DNA from: Lacisediminihabitans sp040549465
Lineage (GTDB): Bacteria; Actinomycetota; Actinomycetes; Actinomycetales; Microbacteriaceae
Direction of reading: 5' to 3'
Length of the DNA: 64,000 nucleotides
Assembly (NCBI RefSeq): GCF_040549465.1
Contig: NZ_JBEPTL010000010.1
Location: forward strand, 69,837-133,836
Part shown: one piece after another, positions 36,443 to 44,648 of the stretch
Position numbering within the stretch: position 1 is the first letter of the stretch
Layout: every line of letters begins with the position of its first letter
Program-made: the position numbers and the translations under genes
Notes under the pieces: model-generated
Seen by the model: only the letters and a program-made list of their open reading frames with translations
Databases searched by the model: none
What the model was told of the DNA's origin: nothing

Positions 36443-37242
36443 GGGCAGACACCTTTGGTAGAGAGGAGCTGGCTGTTCAGCACGATCGATCTGGCGGTGA
36501 CGCCGAGCGAGAGACTCTCGCCCTTCACCGCGATGGAGTCGAGTACGAAATCCTTGGGGAGAAGTGAGGCGACACAGATCTGTCGAGTAGTCACGAGTGC
36601 ACCGCCTACGGGGCCGAGTGTCGAGGCGACCTCCGCTGTGGTCAGCGTCTTTCCACCCACGTCGAAGCTGGTGGGGGTGAGCGCCAGCTGCCCATCGACC
36701 GCAGCCGGTGTGAGGGCGATTCCGACCGGCACCGAAAGTCCGAGTGCGGTGATCGTGGTACCGAGCTGCACGGATCCGGACTTGACAGCGACCGTGGAGA
36801 CGGGGACGTCTTTGATGCCGACCAGGAGTTTCTGTAGCTGTTCCTGGTTGGCCGTGAACACCAGGTGGGCGTTATCAATCGGTTTGCTCTGGTCAACGGG
36901 GATGCCACGTGCCGTGAGTACGGCATCCCCGCTCAGGTCACCGACGCTCAGCGCGTCGATCGCGATATCGACCTGGTCGAATTTTCCGCCGGCGAGCTGC
37001 AACAGCACCGATGTTCCGCCGATCGTGACGTGAACCGGCGTCGACTTGGGCAGCGCGAGCGAGCTGCGCACCTTGGTCTCGATCAGATTAGCCGCGTAGC
37101 CGCGCGCAAAATTGTCGACAACGAAGAACGCTGCGGTGAGCAGGCTGACGATGATGACGAGCACGATCACCGGTCCCACCCAGCGACTCTTGCGCTTGGG
37201 TACATCCACGAATTCGAACTGCGGCAGGGCGTTGGTCATCAC
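36439..37242 (-). CDS. DUF2993/LmeA-like membrane-anchored protein
   Basis: 267 residues. A cytoplasmic N-terminus of ~15 residues ends in KRKSRW, followed by one membrane helix (VGPVIVLVIIVSLLTAAFFVV). The large extracytoplasmic part follows the DUF2993 pattern: ARGYAANLIETKVRSSL, GGTSVLLQLAGGKFDQVDI, and a repeated beta-rich lipid-binding layout. In mycobacteria LmeA is needed for lipomannan elongation and binds phosphoinositides; the same role here is inferred. Starts are GTG 37242 or ATG 37239, sharing a base or abutting the argS stop. It overlaps lysA by four bases. Confidence 0.8.
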   Translation of the reverse strand: MMTNALPQFEFVDVPKRKSRWVGPVIVLVIIVSLLTAAFFVVDNFARGYAANLIETKVRSSLALPKSTPVHVTIGGTSVLLQLAGGKFDQVDIAIDALSVGDLSGDAVLTARGIPVDQSKPIDNAHLVFTANQEQLQKLLVGIKDVPVSTVAVKSGSVQLGTTITALGLSVPVGIALTPAAVDGQLALTPTSFDVGGKTLTTAEVASTLGPVGGALVTTRQICVASLLPKDFVLDSIAVKGESLSLGVTARSIVLNSQLLSTKGVCP

Positions 37243-38903
37243 TACATCCGTTCCGGTGCACTGACCCCAAGCAGGCCGAGAGCGTTACGCAGCACAGTAC
37301 CGGTCGCATCGTTCAACCAGAGCCGTGTGCGATGAAGGTCGGTCACCGGCTCATCACCGAGCGGCGTCACGCGGCAGTTGTCATACCAGCGGTGATAGGC
37401 GCCGGCGAGTTCCTCCGCATAGCGGGCGACACGGTGCGGCTCGCGGAGTTCCGCAGCCTGGCGCACGATGCGTGGAAACTCCGCGAGGCTGCCGAGCAAC
37501 GAGCTCTCGGTCTCATGCGTGAGAAGCGACGCGTCGAAGGCGCTGCGGTCGACGCCGGACTCACCCGCATTACGCGCCACCGAACGCGTGCGAGCGTGGG
37601 CATACTGCACGTAGAAGACGGGGTTGTCGTTGGTGCGACGACTGAGCAGATCGAGATCGATGTCGAGCTGCGAGTCGCTCGAACTGCGCACGAGCGCGTA
37701 GCGGGCGGCATCCGCTCCAACCAACTCAACAAGATCCTCAAGAACAACCGTGGTGCCGGCGCGCTTGCTCATGCGGAACGGCTTGCCATCGCGCAGCAGA
37801 TTGACGAGTTGACCGATGAGGATCTCGAGGTTGACATGAGGAACGTCGCCAAAAGCCGCGGTCATAGCCATGAGCCGCTTAACGTAGCCATGATGATCGG
37901 CGCCGAGCATGATGAAGTTGCGTTCGAAACCGCGCTCTCGCTTATTGAGGTAGTACGCGAGATCGCCGGAGATATAGGCGCCCTCACCATCACTTTTGAC
38001 AACGACGCGATCCTTGTCGTCGCCGAAATCGGTGGTGCGCAGCCAGGTGGCACCATCCGCCTCGAAAATGTGGCCGAGCTCGCGCAAGCGGGCAACCGCA
38101 CGCTCCACCGCACCGGTCTCGTGCAGGTCGTTTTCGTGAAAGTACACATCGAAGTCGACACCGAAACCGTGCAGGCTCGCCTTGATGTCGGAGAACATCA
38201 GGTCGACACCGATCGAGCGGAAGACTTCCTGCTGCTCATCACGGGCACGACCGGTGAGATCGCCGTCGTAGCGCTCCACTACGCGGTCCACGATGTCGGA
38301 AATATACTGCCCGCCATAGCCGTCCTCCGGCGTCGGCTCACCGAGGTAGCTCGCGAGCAGGCTGCGGGCGAAGCGGTCAATCTGGCTCCCGTGGTCGTTG
38401 AAGTAGTACTCGCGGGTGACAATTCCCCCCTCGGCCTGGAAGATGCGGGCGAGGCTATCGCCGACGGCAGCCCAACGCACGCCCCCGAGATGGATCGGTC
38501 CGGTGGGGTTCGCGGAAACGAACTCGAGGTTGATCGTTACACCCTCGTACAGATCGCCGCGTCCGAAAGCAGCGCCCTGCTCAACGATCGATTTGGCGAG
38601 GGCGCCGGCAGCCGCAGCGTCGAGGCTGATATTGATGAAACCGGGGCCCGCGACATCCACCCCTGCGACACCGTCGACGCCCCTGATCGCTTCGGCGAAC
38701 TCGGTGGCAAGGTCGCGGGGGCTAGTGCCGAGCGGCTTGGCGAGCTTCATGGCGATGTTGGATGCCCAGTCGCCGTGGTCGCGGTTCTTCGGACGGTCGA
38801 GCGAGACGTCGTCGATCGTCACGAGGTTCGCACCACGACGATCGAGCGCACCGTTGACGATGGCGAGCAGCTGGGCGGAGAGTTCGGCGGGAGTCACGAG
38901 CAT
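37242..38903 (-). CDS. argS: Arginyl-tRNA synthetase
   Basis: 553 residues from the ATG at 38903 (MLVTPAELSAQLLAIVNGAL). The class I HIGH-type motif reads ANPTGPIHLGGVRWAAVGD (His-Leu-Gly-Gly), and the second signature is FRMSKRAGT in place of KMSKS, as is usual for actinobacterial ArgRS. The C-terminal anticodon-binding helices (NCRVTPLGDEPVTDLHRTRLWLNDATGTVLRNALGLLG) are complete. It is the first gene of the leftward argS-DUF2993-lysA-hom-thrC-thrB run and is divergent from the lipoprotein gene, with about 88 bases between their start codons. Confidence 0.96.
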   Translation of the reverse strand: MLVTPAELSAQLLAIVNGALDRRGANLVTIDDVSLDRPKNRDHGDWASNIAMKLAKPLGTSPRDLATEFAEAIRGVDGVAGVDVAGPGFINISLDAAAAGALAKSIVEQGAAFGRGDLYEGVTINLEFVSANPTGPIHLGGVRWAAVGDSLARIFQAEGGIVTREYYFNDHGSQIDRFARSLLASYLGEPTPEDGYGGQYISDIVDRVVERYDGDLTGRARDEQQEVFRSIGVDLMFSDIKASLHGFGVDFDVYFHENDLHETGAVERAVARLRELGHIFEADGATWLRTTDFGDDKDRVVVKSDGEGAYISGDLAYYLNKRERGFERNFIMLGADHHGYVKRLMAMTAAFGDVPHVNLEILIGQLVNLLRDGKPFRMSKRAGTTVVLEDLVELVGADAARYALVRSSSDSQLDIDLDLLSRRTNDNPVFYVQYAHARTRSVARNAGESGVDRSAFDASLLTHETESSLLGSLAEFPRIVRQAAELREPHRVARYAEELAGAYHRWYDNCRVTPLGDEPVTDLHRTRLWLNDATGTVLRNALGLLGVSAPERM

Positions 38904-38991
38904 CGATTCTATCCGGCAGCCGGGCGCGCCCCGCGGGCGACGCTGCGTGCCGTCAGCGAAGATGGAAGCCACACGTCGAGGGGCACGTCAC

Positions 38992-39597
38992 ATGAAACTT
39001 TTCCGCAGTACACCACTCGTGATCGCTGTCACAGCGGTGGCCGCAATCGCCCTTGCCGGTTGCGTCCAGACTCCGAAGGGTGAACACAGCGCCAAACCGT
39101 CGCCGAGCGCCTCGAGCTCCCCCTCGGCCGGTTCGACGCCGTCGTCTCCCACGCCGTCGATCAGCCCGACGGTGCCCGCCGGCGGTAAGCCCGTCACGAT
39201 CGGCTGCGATGCCCTGGTCTCTCGCCAGGCGATGTACGACTTCAACGCCAACTTCGGACTCGACAGCACGTTCTCCCCCAAGTCCGGCAGCGCAGCCGCC
39301 ACGGCGGTCGCCGACGGCGGCGTCGCCTGCAACTGGACCAACCAGACCAGCGGCGACACGATCACCATCTCTGTGGCCCGCCCCGGCGTGAGCAAGCTCG
39401 GCGATATCAAGTCCACGGCGGCGAAGGGCACGGCGGCCTCGGGCTACGGCGATGCCTCCTACTTCTCGATGAGCGGCGACACGGGTCGAGTGGATGTCTT
39501 CACCGGCGAGTACTGGCTCGTGGCGAGTTCCGTCTACTTCGCGGCGGCGACCGACGCCGGCGCGCTGCTCACCCCCGCGATCGGCGCGCTCAAATAG
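38992..39597 (+). CDS. Secreted lipoprotein of unknown function
   Basis: 201 residues. The signal peptide MKLFRSTPLVIAVTAVAAIALAGC ends in a lipobox (LAGC), so the Cys at residue 24 should be lipidated. A Ser/Pro-rich linker (~residues 33-62) precedes a small globular domain. That domain has two further cysteines (IGCDALVS and GGVACNWTN) that could form a disulfide, a pattern seen in DUF3558-like lipoproteins. A GAGGGG ribosome site lies about nine bases upstream. It is monocistronic, between divergent argS and convergent pdxH. Function unknown. Confidence 0.85.
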   Translation: MKLFRSTPLVIAVTAVAAIALAGCVQTPKGEHSAKPSPSASSSPSAGSTPSSPTPSISPTVPAGGKPVTIGCDALVSRQAMYDFNANFGLDSTFSPKSGSAAATAVADGGVACNWTNQTSGDTITISVARPGVSKLGDIKSTAAKGTAASGYGDASYFSMSGDTGRVDVFTGEYWLVASSVYFAAATDAGALLTPAIGALK

Positions 39598-39600
39598 AAA

Positions 39601-39619
39601 CGACCCCAGCGGCCGGTCG
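39601..39619. terminator. Weak hairpin between convergent lipoprotein and pdxH genes
   Basis: CGACC at 39601-39605 pairs with GGTCG at 39615-39619 within the 27-base gap between the two stop codons. It is a possible shared terminator; the stem is short. Confidence 0.35.
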
Positions 39620-39624
39620 GCAGA

Positions 39625-40284
39625 CTACGGCCAGAGCAGCTCGCGGGCCCAACCGCCATCGGTGCGCGTGTAGCGCAGGCGAATCTGGTCACGGTCACGC
39701 GTCGCCTGCCAGAACTCCATGGTCATCGGTTTCACCAGATAAGCGGTCCAGGCATCCGGTACGTAGTCGGGCTTGAAGTCGAGAATGGCGCGGGCATCCG
39801 CAACGGCGGAATCGAACTGCTCCAGCCCAGCCAGCACGCCACTCTGCAGGCCGGCGATTGCGACGGCCCGGGCCTCGGTGCTGCGCTGGAGGAAGTCCGC
39901 TTCGGCTATCGTGCGGTCGCCTGGGCTGACCTCACCACTCACCCGCACCTGTCGCCCATGCTCGCGCCAGTAGAAGAGCAGCGCGGCGTTCGGGTTGGCG
40001 GTAAGGTCATGGCCCTTCTGGCTGTTGGCCATCGTCGAGAACCAGAGTCCCTCGGGCGTGAGGTCTTTGAGAATCAACGTGCGAGCGGATACCGCGGCAT
40101 CCGCGTCCGCGGTGGCGATAGTCATGGCGTGCGGTTGAGACACGCCATCGTCGATCGCGAAGCTCAGCCACTCGGTGACAAGGTCAATGGGATCGGCCGG
40201 GGCCGCATCCGTCGCGAATCCCGGAAGATCATGGCCGAACACGGGTAGCGCGCGAAGCCGATCGCGCCAGGAATTGTTACTCAT
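39625..40284 (-). CDS. pdxH: Pyridoxamine/pyridoxine 5'-phosphate oxidase
   Basis: 219 residues. The FMN split-barrel motifs are present: SQPHAMTIATADADAAVSARTLILKD, LWFSTMANSQKGHDLTANPNAALLFYW (FMN phosphate contact) and REHGRQVRVSGEV. The C-terminal QIRLRYTRTDGGWARELLWP resembles the family's substrate-closing end (RL-x-P). It oxidises PNP or PMP to PLP, the cofactor of the aminotransferase, threonine synthase and LysA in this window. The C-terminal RLxP is slightly altered (ELLWP), so a related flavin-dependent oxidase is a small possibility. Confidence 0.88.
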   Translation of the reverse strand: MSNNSWRDRLRALPVFGHDLPGFATDAAPADPIDLVTEWLSFAIDDGVSQPHAMTIATADADAAVSARTLILKDLTPEGLWFSTMANSQKGHDLTANPNAALLFYWREHGRQVRVSGEVSPGDRTIAEADFLQRSTEARAVAIAGLQSGVLAGLEQFDSAVADARAILDFKPDYVPDAWTAYLVKPMTMEFWQATRDRDQIRLRYTRTDGGWARELLWP

Positions 40285-40336
40285 ACCTGCAGCCTACGGA
40301 TGCCGCCCCGGCTGGTAACGTAGACACGCACTCCTG

Positions 40337-40411
40337 GCCCCCATAGCTCAGGGGATAGAGCACTGCCCTCCGGAGGCAGGGGCGGCAGTTCGAATCTGCC
40401 TGGGGGCACCA
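40337..40411 (+). tRNA. tRNA-Arg (anticodon CCG)
   Basis: 75 bases including an encoded CCA end. The acceptor stem GCCCCCA (40337-40343) pairs with TGGGGGC (40401-40407). The anticodon stem-loop is CTGCC-CTCCGGA-GGCAG with anticodon CCG, and the T arm is GGCAG-TTCGAAT-CTGCC. It reads CGG codons. It stands at the junction between conserved genes to the left and accessory-type genes to the right. Confidence 0.97.
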
Positions 40412-40554
40412 TGTCACGTGCCTCTCAACTCCGGACTTCTGCCATGAAGTTCGGACACACGATTCTCGGAGCTTTCGATCCGGCCGTCAACGCGATCGAC
40501 ATCCAGATGCACTGGTACCGGCCCGCCGACGCTGACCCTGCTATTGATCATTAG

Positions 40555-42546
40555 TCAAGCACGGCACTCCCACAGCGTTTGCGTGGTCTGGCTTCCTTCG
40601 CGGTAATGACCGGTGAGCTTTGCAGAGCAAGTCCCTGTGACCCACCTCCGGGTCGCTGAAAGTATGGCATTGGGTGGGGCACCCTGGGTCGAATCGGAAA
40701 GGAGAACGAATCGGATTGACCCGTCGGCGATGTCGGCGCGAAGCTGTTGAGGGGAAAGGTTCGGCGATTGACGAGAAAAACCTCCCATCGGGAGAACTTC
40801 GTAGTGGCTGTAAAGGGTGAAACTGACGGCGATTGCCATGGTGTCGGTCGCGAAAAGCACGTTCTGTCCGCTCGTGCGCGATTGCAGGTAGGCGAGAAGA
40901 TTGCTTTGATCGGCACTCAACCCAGGAGTCGTGGGTGCTGCCCATGGGGGACGTAGCGATCCGATCTTCGCATGGACGGCAGGAGCATGAGCGGCAGTGA
41001 CGCGCGGTCCGGCGAACGCGTCGCTTGCGCTTCCGCCCCCGCCGGGGGCAATCACACAAGCCGACCAGAGGACGGGCGCAATCAGCACTGCACAAGCCGC
41101 AGCCCCACTCAGAGTTAGAAGGGTGCGGCGGGATGGTGAACGTGAACGGAAGAGGAAAAAGGCGATCGCGGCGCCTCCCCCGAACAGTGCGACTGGGATC
41201 GCGATCCAGCGCAGCACCGGAGGGGCGCTCAGAATGATGGTCCCCGTCCACGCCGTCTGTGCGGCGAGGGTGGCGACCAGCGGAATCCACGACCGCCCGC
41301 GATGAGACAAGTAGAGACGCACTGTCTCCATACCTCCCAGACAGGCCAGTAACGCGAGCGGGAGGGCGATCACGGCGAAGTACGTCGCGTGCGGCACAAA
41401 CGCCACCGACAGCACCGCGCCCGTTACCGCTATCCACACCGTAAGCGTGATTATGGTCGCCAGTTCGACTCGATCGCTGTTTTTTCGATGTCGAATTGCG
41501 GCTATCAGCCCTAGCGCGGCGCCGGCGATCGCCGTCGGGTACAGCCACCCGATTTGGGTCGTGAACTGCGGCAATACAAGTTTCGCAATGCTGTGACCTG
41601 CGTCGCTCGTTGCAGTGTGGTTAACCTTCTGTGCAGGTCCGGTTGCCGCGTGACCGAGTTGGGGCACGGCCCCAGGGACAATCCCCGGCAAGATTCGGTC
41701 GACACCGTTGTACCCGAACACCATCGAGTAGACGTTGTTGTTCGTGCTGCCATCGATATAGGGCCGATCCGTTGCGGGAACCGCCTGAATGGCTGTAATC
41801 CAACCCAGCGACAGCACTACTGTCACCGCGCCGACCGCTACGAGCTTGCCCACCCGACGTCTCAATGGTTCCCGAGATGCGATGAGGTAGCCCACAGCGA
41901 GCGCAGGCAGGATGAGCCACGCCTGCAGCATTTTGGCCTGAAATCCAACCGCCACCCACGCGCCAGCACCCACCAACCATCCGATTCGGTTGGTGAGCAT
42001 TGCGCGTTGCAGGCACACGAAGGCGAGCACCATGGTCATGGTGAGCATGCCGTCTTCCATTGGCCGGCCGAACATCGCGGCCAGCATCGGTGTCACCGTC
42101 ATGAGCGTGGCAGCAGCGAGCCCGAACCCCGCTCCTCGCCACCGTGTACCCACGACATAGGCGCAATATACGGTAGCGACACCCTCAATGGCCTGGGGCA
42201 GCGACAGCGCCCAGGCATGGAATCCGAACAGGTAGACCGAGACTGCTTGCGGCACAAGGAAGCCCGAAAGCTTGTCAAGCGTCACGTGTGCGCCAGGGTC
42301 GAGAGCTCCAAACGCGAAGGCGTGCCAGTTGCGCGACATGCTGCGAGCCGCAGCAGCGTAATAGGTGGATAGTCCGCTGTAGCCGAGGTTCCAGGTGTAG
42401 AGCAACGCCGCGACCGCCAGAATCGCCCCCAGAGCAACGAGGGTACTGCGCCGCTGGCCGCGTAAAACCGCGAGAGGGGCAGCGGAGATTGGACCGGTGA
42501 ATGTCATCGGCTCAAGCATCCCGGGCGAAACCTCAGAAAGATCCAT
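40555..42546 (-). CDS. GT39-like polyprenyl-phosphate-dependent glycosyltransferase, membrane protein
   Basis: Up to 663 residues; starts at 42546, 42519 and 42507 are all possible. Around twelve membrane helices occupy residues ~35-480. The first extracytoplasmic loop has SGLSTYYAAAARSMSRNWH and LDPGAHVTLDKLSGF, the pattern of ArnT/PMT-like GT-C enzymes, where an acidic loop residue is catalytic. The C-terminal ~170 residues form an extracytoplasmic domain (LLAYLQSRTSGQNVLFATDT). The family moves sugars from a lipid carrier onto wall polymers or proteins; donor and acceptor are unknown. It stands alone, converging on the tRNA. Confidence 0.85.
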   Translation of the reverse strand: MDLSEVSPGMLEPMTFTGPISAAPLAVLRGQRRSTLVALGAILAVAALLYTWNLGYSGLSTYYAAAARSMSRNWHAFAFGALDPGAHVTLDKLSGFLVPQAVSVYLFGFHAWALSLPQAIEGVATVYCAYVVGTRWRGAGFGLAAATLMTVTPMLAAMFGRPMEDGMLTMTMVLAFVCLQRAMLTNRIGWLVGAGAWVAVGFQAKMLQAWLILPALAVGYLIASREPLRRRVGKLVAVGAVTVVLSLGWITAIQAVPATDRPYIDGSTNNNVYSMVFGYNGVDRILPGIVPGAVPQLGHAATGPAQKVNHTATSDAGHSIAKLVLPQFTTQIGWLYPTAIAGAALGLIAAIRHRKNSDRVELATIITLTVWIAVTGAVLSVAFVPHATYFAVIALPLALLACLGGMETVRLYLSHRGRSWIPLVATLAAQTAWTGTIILSAPPVLRWIAIPVALFGGGAAIAFFLFRSRSPSRRTLLTLSGAAACAVLIAPVLWSACVIAPGGGGSASDAFAGPRVTAAHAPAVHAKIGSLRPPWAAPTTPGLSADQSNLLAYLQSRTSGQNVLFATDTMAIAVSFTLYSHYEVLPMGGFSRQSPNLSPQQLRADIADGSIRFVLLSDSTQGAPPNAILSATRRWVTGTCSAKLTGHYREGSQTTQTLWECRA

Positions 42547-42748
42547 GAATCACTAGACCGAATCTGAGAACCTAACAAGAATTGGTTGTGATCAGGTTGC
42601 CGGTGCCCGCCCACATGCTCGCGGTGCATGATCCAGGCGAGAAGGGCATCCTGAATTCGGGATGAATATAAGCCCGTTTGGCGGCGGATCCTCAGGTGAA
42701 ATTCACCATTCGTCTTCATTCGCCCCGCACGCTGTGTCAATGATCGCA

Positions 42749-43054
42749 ATGACCGCAACCCTTCGTCCCGCCGCCTCGGTGACGTCGCTATCGCTGCTGG
42801 CACAAGACCTGCGCCGCCATCACGAGCACCACCTGATAGTCGTCGACAAGATGGTCGTTCACGTTCCGAAGGTGGGAAAGGTTCTAGTCACGGAAGGTTC
42901 CGGGCGGATCCGCGTCGATCTTGTCGCGGACAGCGAAGAGGCGTTGCCATCCCTGATGGACAATTTGGAGAGAGATCTTCGCGCTCTGCCCCACGGCCAG
43001 GAGTTGTTGGTGGAGTGGAAGAAATCGTCGGCAGTTCCGAACTCGCTCCGATAA
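42749..43054 (+). CDS. DUF2218-family protein
   Basis: 101 residues from the ATG at 42749 (MTATLRPAASVTSLSLLAQD). The layout matches DUF2218: an N-terminal helix ending in a histidine-rich turn (DLRRHHEHH), a beta-meander (VVHVPKVGKVLVTEGSGRIRV), a helix (LPSLMDNLERDL) and a C-terminal strand ELLVEWKK. In that family the histidines near residue 25 suggest metal binding, and members often neighbour siderophore or ferric uptake genes, but no iron gene is near here. Earlier in-frame starts at 42662 and 42740 are less like the family. It leads a run of four rightward genes. Confidence 0.7.
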   Translation: MTATLRPAASVTSLSLLAQDLRRHHEHHLIVVDKMVVHVPKVGKVLVTEGSGRIRVDLVADSEEALPSLMDNLERDLRALPHGQELLVEWKKSSAVPNSLR

Positions 43055-43217
43055 TCACGCTCACGCTGCAGGCGCACTCCGCGACGAATCAGACCATTCT
43101 GTCCAGGTTGCCTGCCATGGTTGCTGTTCATCAACTGTTTGTGGTGAAAAGACCGCCGCAGTGGAAGGGTTGGTTGGGGGTTCCGGAAACTCTGGCACCG
43201 CCACGAGGAGGTGCGCA

Positions 43218-44405
43218 ATGCCTGCACTAACCGGGCACCGGGTGATTGTCTTCATCCAAGAGAACAAGACCACCGATTTTTACTTCGCCGCGATGAAGGC
43301 GTGGGGCGCCCAGGTCGCCCACAATGGGAAGCTGCTTCAGGCGCCACCGAACTTCGACCAACCCCACGACCGCTCCAGCTGGGTGCACTACCGGATGGGT
43401 GACTATCCGGCGCTCGACGTTCAGGTTGACACGGACACGGTCATTCCGTTCTACAGCTGGTTAGCGAAACAATTCGTGTTCTCCGATCACCATTTCGGCT
43501 CTGGCTCCAACTCGACGCCCGGCCACATGCTGGCCATCGGCGGGCAGATGCCGACCCTGAAGAACCCACCATTCTTCGGCCCACATCCGGTTTGGGATCT
43601 ACCGAGCATTTTCACCGTCGCTGAGACCGGGAACGTGTCGTGGGCGGCGTTCCCGGATAGCTCCGGGTATCCGACGAAGTTCTACACCAGCCTGACGACC
43701 TCGCCCGGATCAGCGAACGTCTTCCCGCCGAAGGATTTCATCCCCATGGCCAAAGCCGGCACGCTCCCGCAGGTCTGTTACGTGTGGAGCCCCTCCGGCT
43801 ATGACGAACATCCACCCCACATCAGCGCCCCGGGCTACGCGACAAAGGGACAGAACCTCGTCTGGGAGAGAGTTCAAGCCGTGATCGATGGCGGAGGCTG
43901 GGAAGACACCACCTTCATCCTGACCTGGGATGACTGGGGCGGATACGCCGACTCGGTTCCCACACCGAGCAGCGAAATCGTGCCCGACGCTCTCCACCCG
44001 GCAGGATTCCAAGCGATCGGCGGATCTCGGATCCCGCTGGTGATGTTCGGCGGGAAAGTGGCCAAGACCATCGATCCAGAGTGGCATTCCCATGCGTCAA
44101 TCCCGAAGACGATCATCGACCTTCTCGGCCTCGGGCCATTCGGAGTCGCCCGGGTCGATGACGCGCCAACTCTCGCACATCTGGTCGACGCGAACGGGAA
44201 GCGACCGCAACCGCCCACACCCGGCACCGCAATAGTGCAACCGGCCGCGCCCGTACCGACTCCGGTGCCGAAACAACCGGCACCGTGGGCCGGTCCAACC
44301 GATGAACTGATGCCGCCTCTGGTGACCCTGGATGGCAGCTCTCTGCCTGCGCCCACTGACGGGATAGTCAAAAAGACTCCACCGAAGCCGCCGAAGGCAG
44401 TCTGA
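43218..44405 (+). CDS. Phosphoesterase-family protein (PF04185-like, acid phosphatase/phospholipase C fold)
   Basis: 395 residues from the ATG at 43218, chosen for its AGGAGG site. The family's metal/nucleophile regions are visible but modified: FIQENKTTDFYF (usually ENRSFDHYFG), SDHHFGSGSNSTPGHML, and LTWDDWGGYADSV (usually DEGGG-x-DHV). The Glu-Asn pair is kept and the usual Asp-Glu is Asp-Asp. The last ~60 residues are a Pro-rich tail. No signal peptide is present, although most relatives are secreted; export through another route or a cytoplasmic role is open. Likely a phosphomonoesterase or phosphodiesterase. Confidence 0.78.
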   Translation: MPALTGHRVIVFIQENKTTDFYFAAMKAWGAQVAHNGKLLQAPPNFDQPHDRSSWVHYRMGDYPALDVQVDTDTVIPFYSWLAKQFVFSDHHFGSGSNSTPGHMLAIGGQMPTLKNPPFFGPHPVWDLPSIFTVAETGNVSWAAFPDSSGYPTKFYTSLTTSPGSANVFPPKDFIPMAKAGTLPQVCYVWSPSGYDEHPPHISAPGYATKGQNLVWERVQAVIDGGGWEDTTFILTWDDWGGYADSVPTPSSEIVPDALHPAGFQAIGGSRIPLVMFGGKVAKTIDPEWHSHASIPKTIIDLLGLGPFGVARVDDAPTLAHLVDANGKRPQPPTPGTAIVQPAAPVPTPVPKQPAPWAGPTDELMPPLVTLDGSSLPAPTDGIVKKTPPKPPKAV

Positions 44406-44648
44406 ACTCGGCCACAACATGAACTCGACTCGCCAACGAGACGTGAATACGAGTGACCGGTAACTCTGTTTGCTACCATCCAGTCAGCGCGAAAGCGTTC
44501 GAGGGGGATGTGCCTATCGGGGCACCTGGTCAGGTTCGATTTCTTGAATCCTCCACGCCATTCGGGGAGCACTTCTGTGTCGTGGCATATCTTGCAGGAT
44601 TGACGGTCCCAGCGCTAATCACTTCACAGGCCAGAAAGATGCTCCGAC

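Noticed and set aside
35069..37033. A 654-codon rightward open frame opposite lysA and the DUF2993 gene
   Set aside because: Antisense shadow crossing two genes with certain identities.
37332..39083. A 583-codon rightward open frame opposite argS
   Set aside because: It mirrors argS and runs into the lipoprotein gene in another frame; no recognisable motif.
40337..40411. tRNA 3' end as an attL site with a matching attR in the window
   Set aside because: No second copy of the tRNA 3' end or integrase gene was seen in the following 23 kb.
40444..40554. A 36-codon frame after the tRNA (MKFGHTILGAFDP...)
   Set aside because: It reads like protein but has no ribosome site and no known family, and ends exactly at the adjacent gene's stop; it could be a relic at the island boundary but cannot be supported as a gene.
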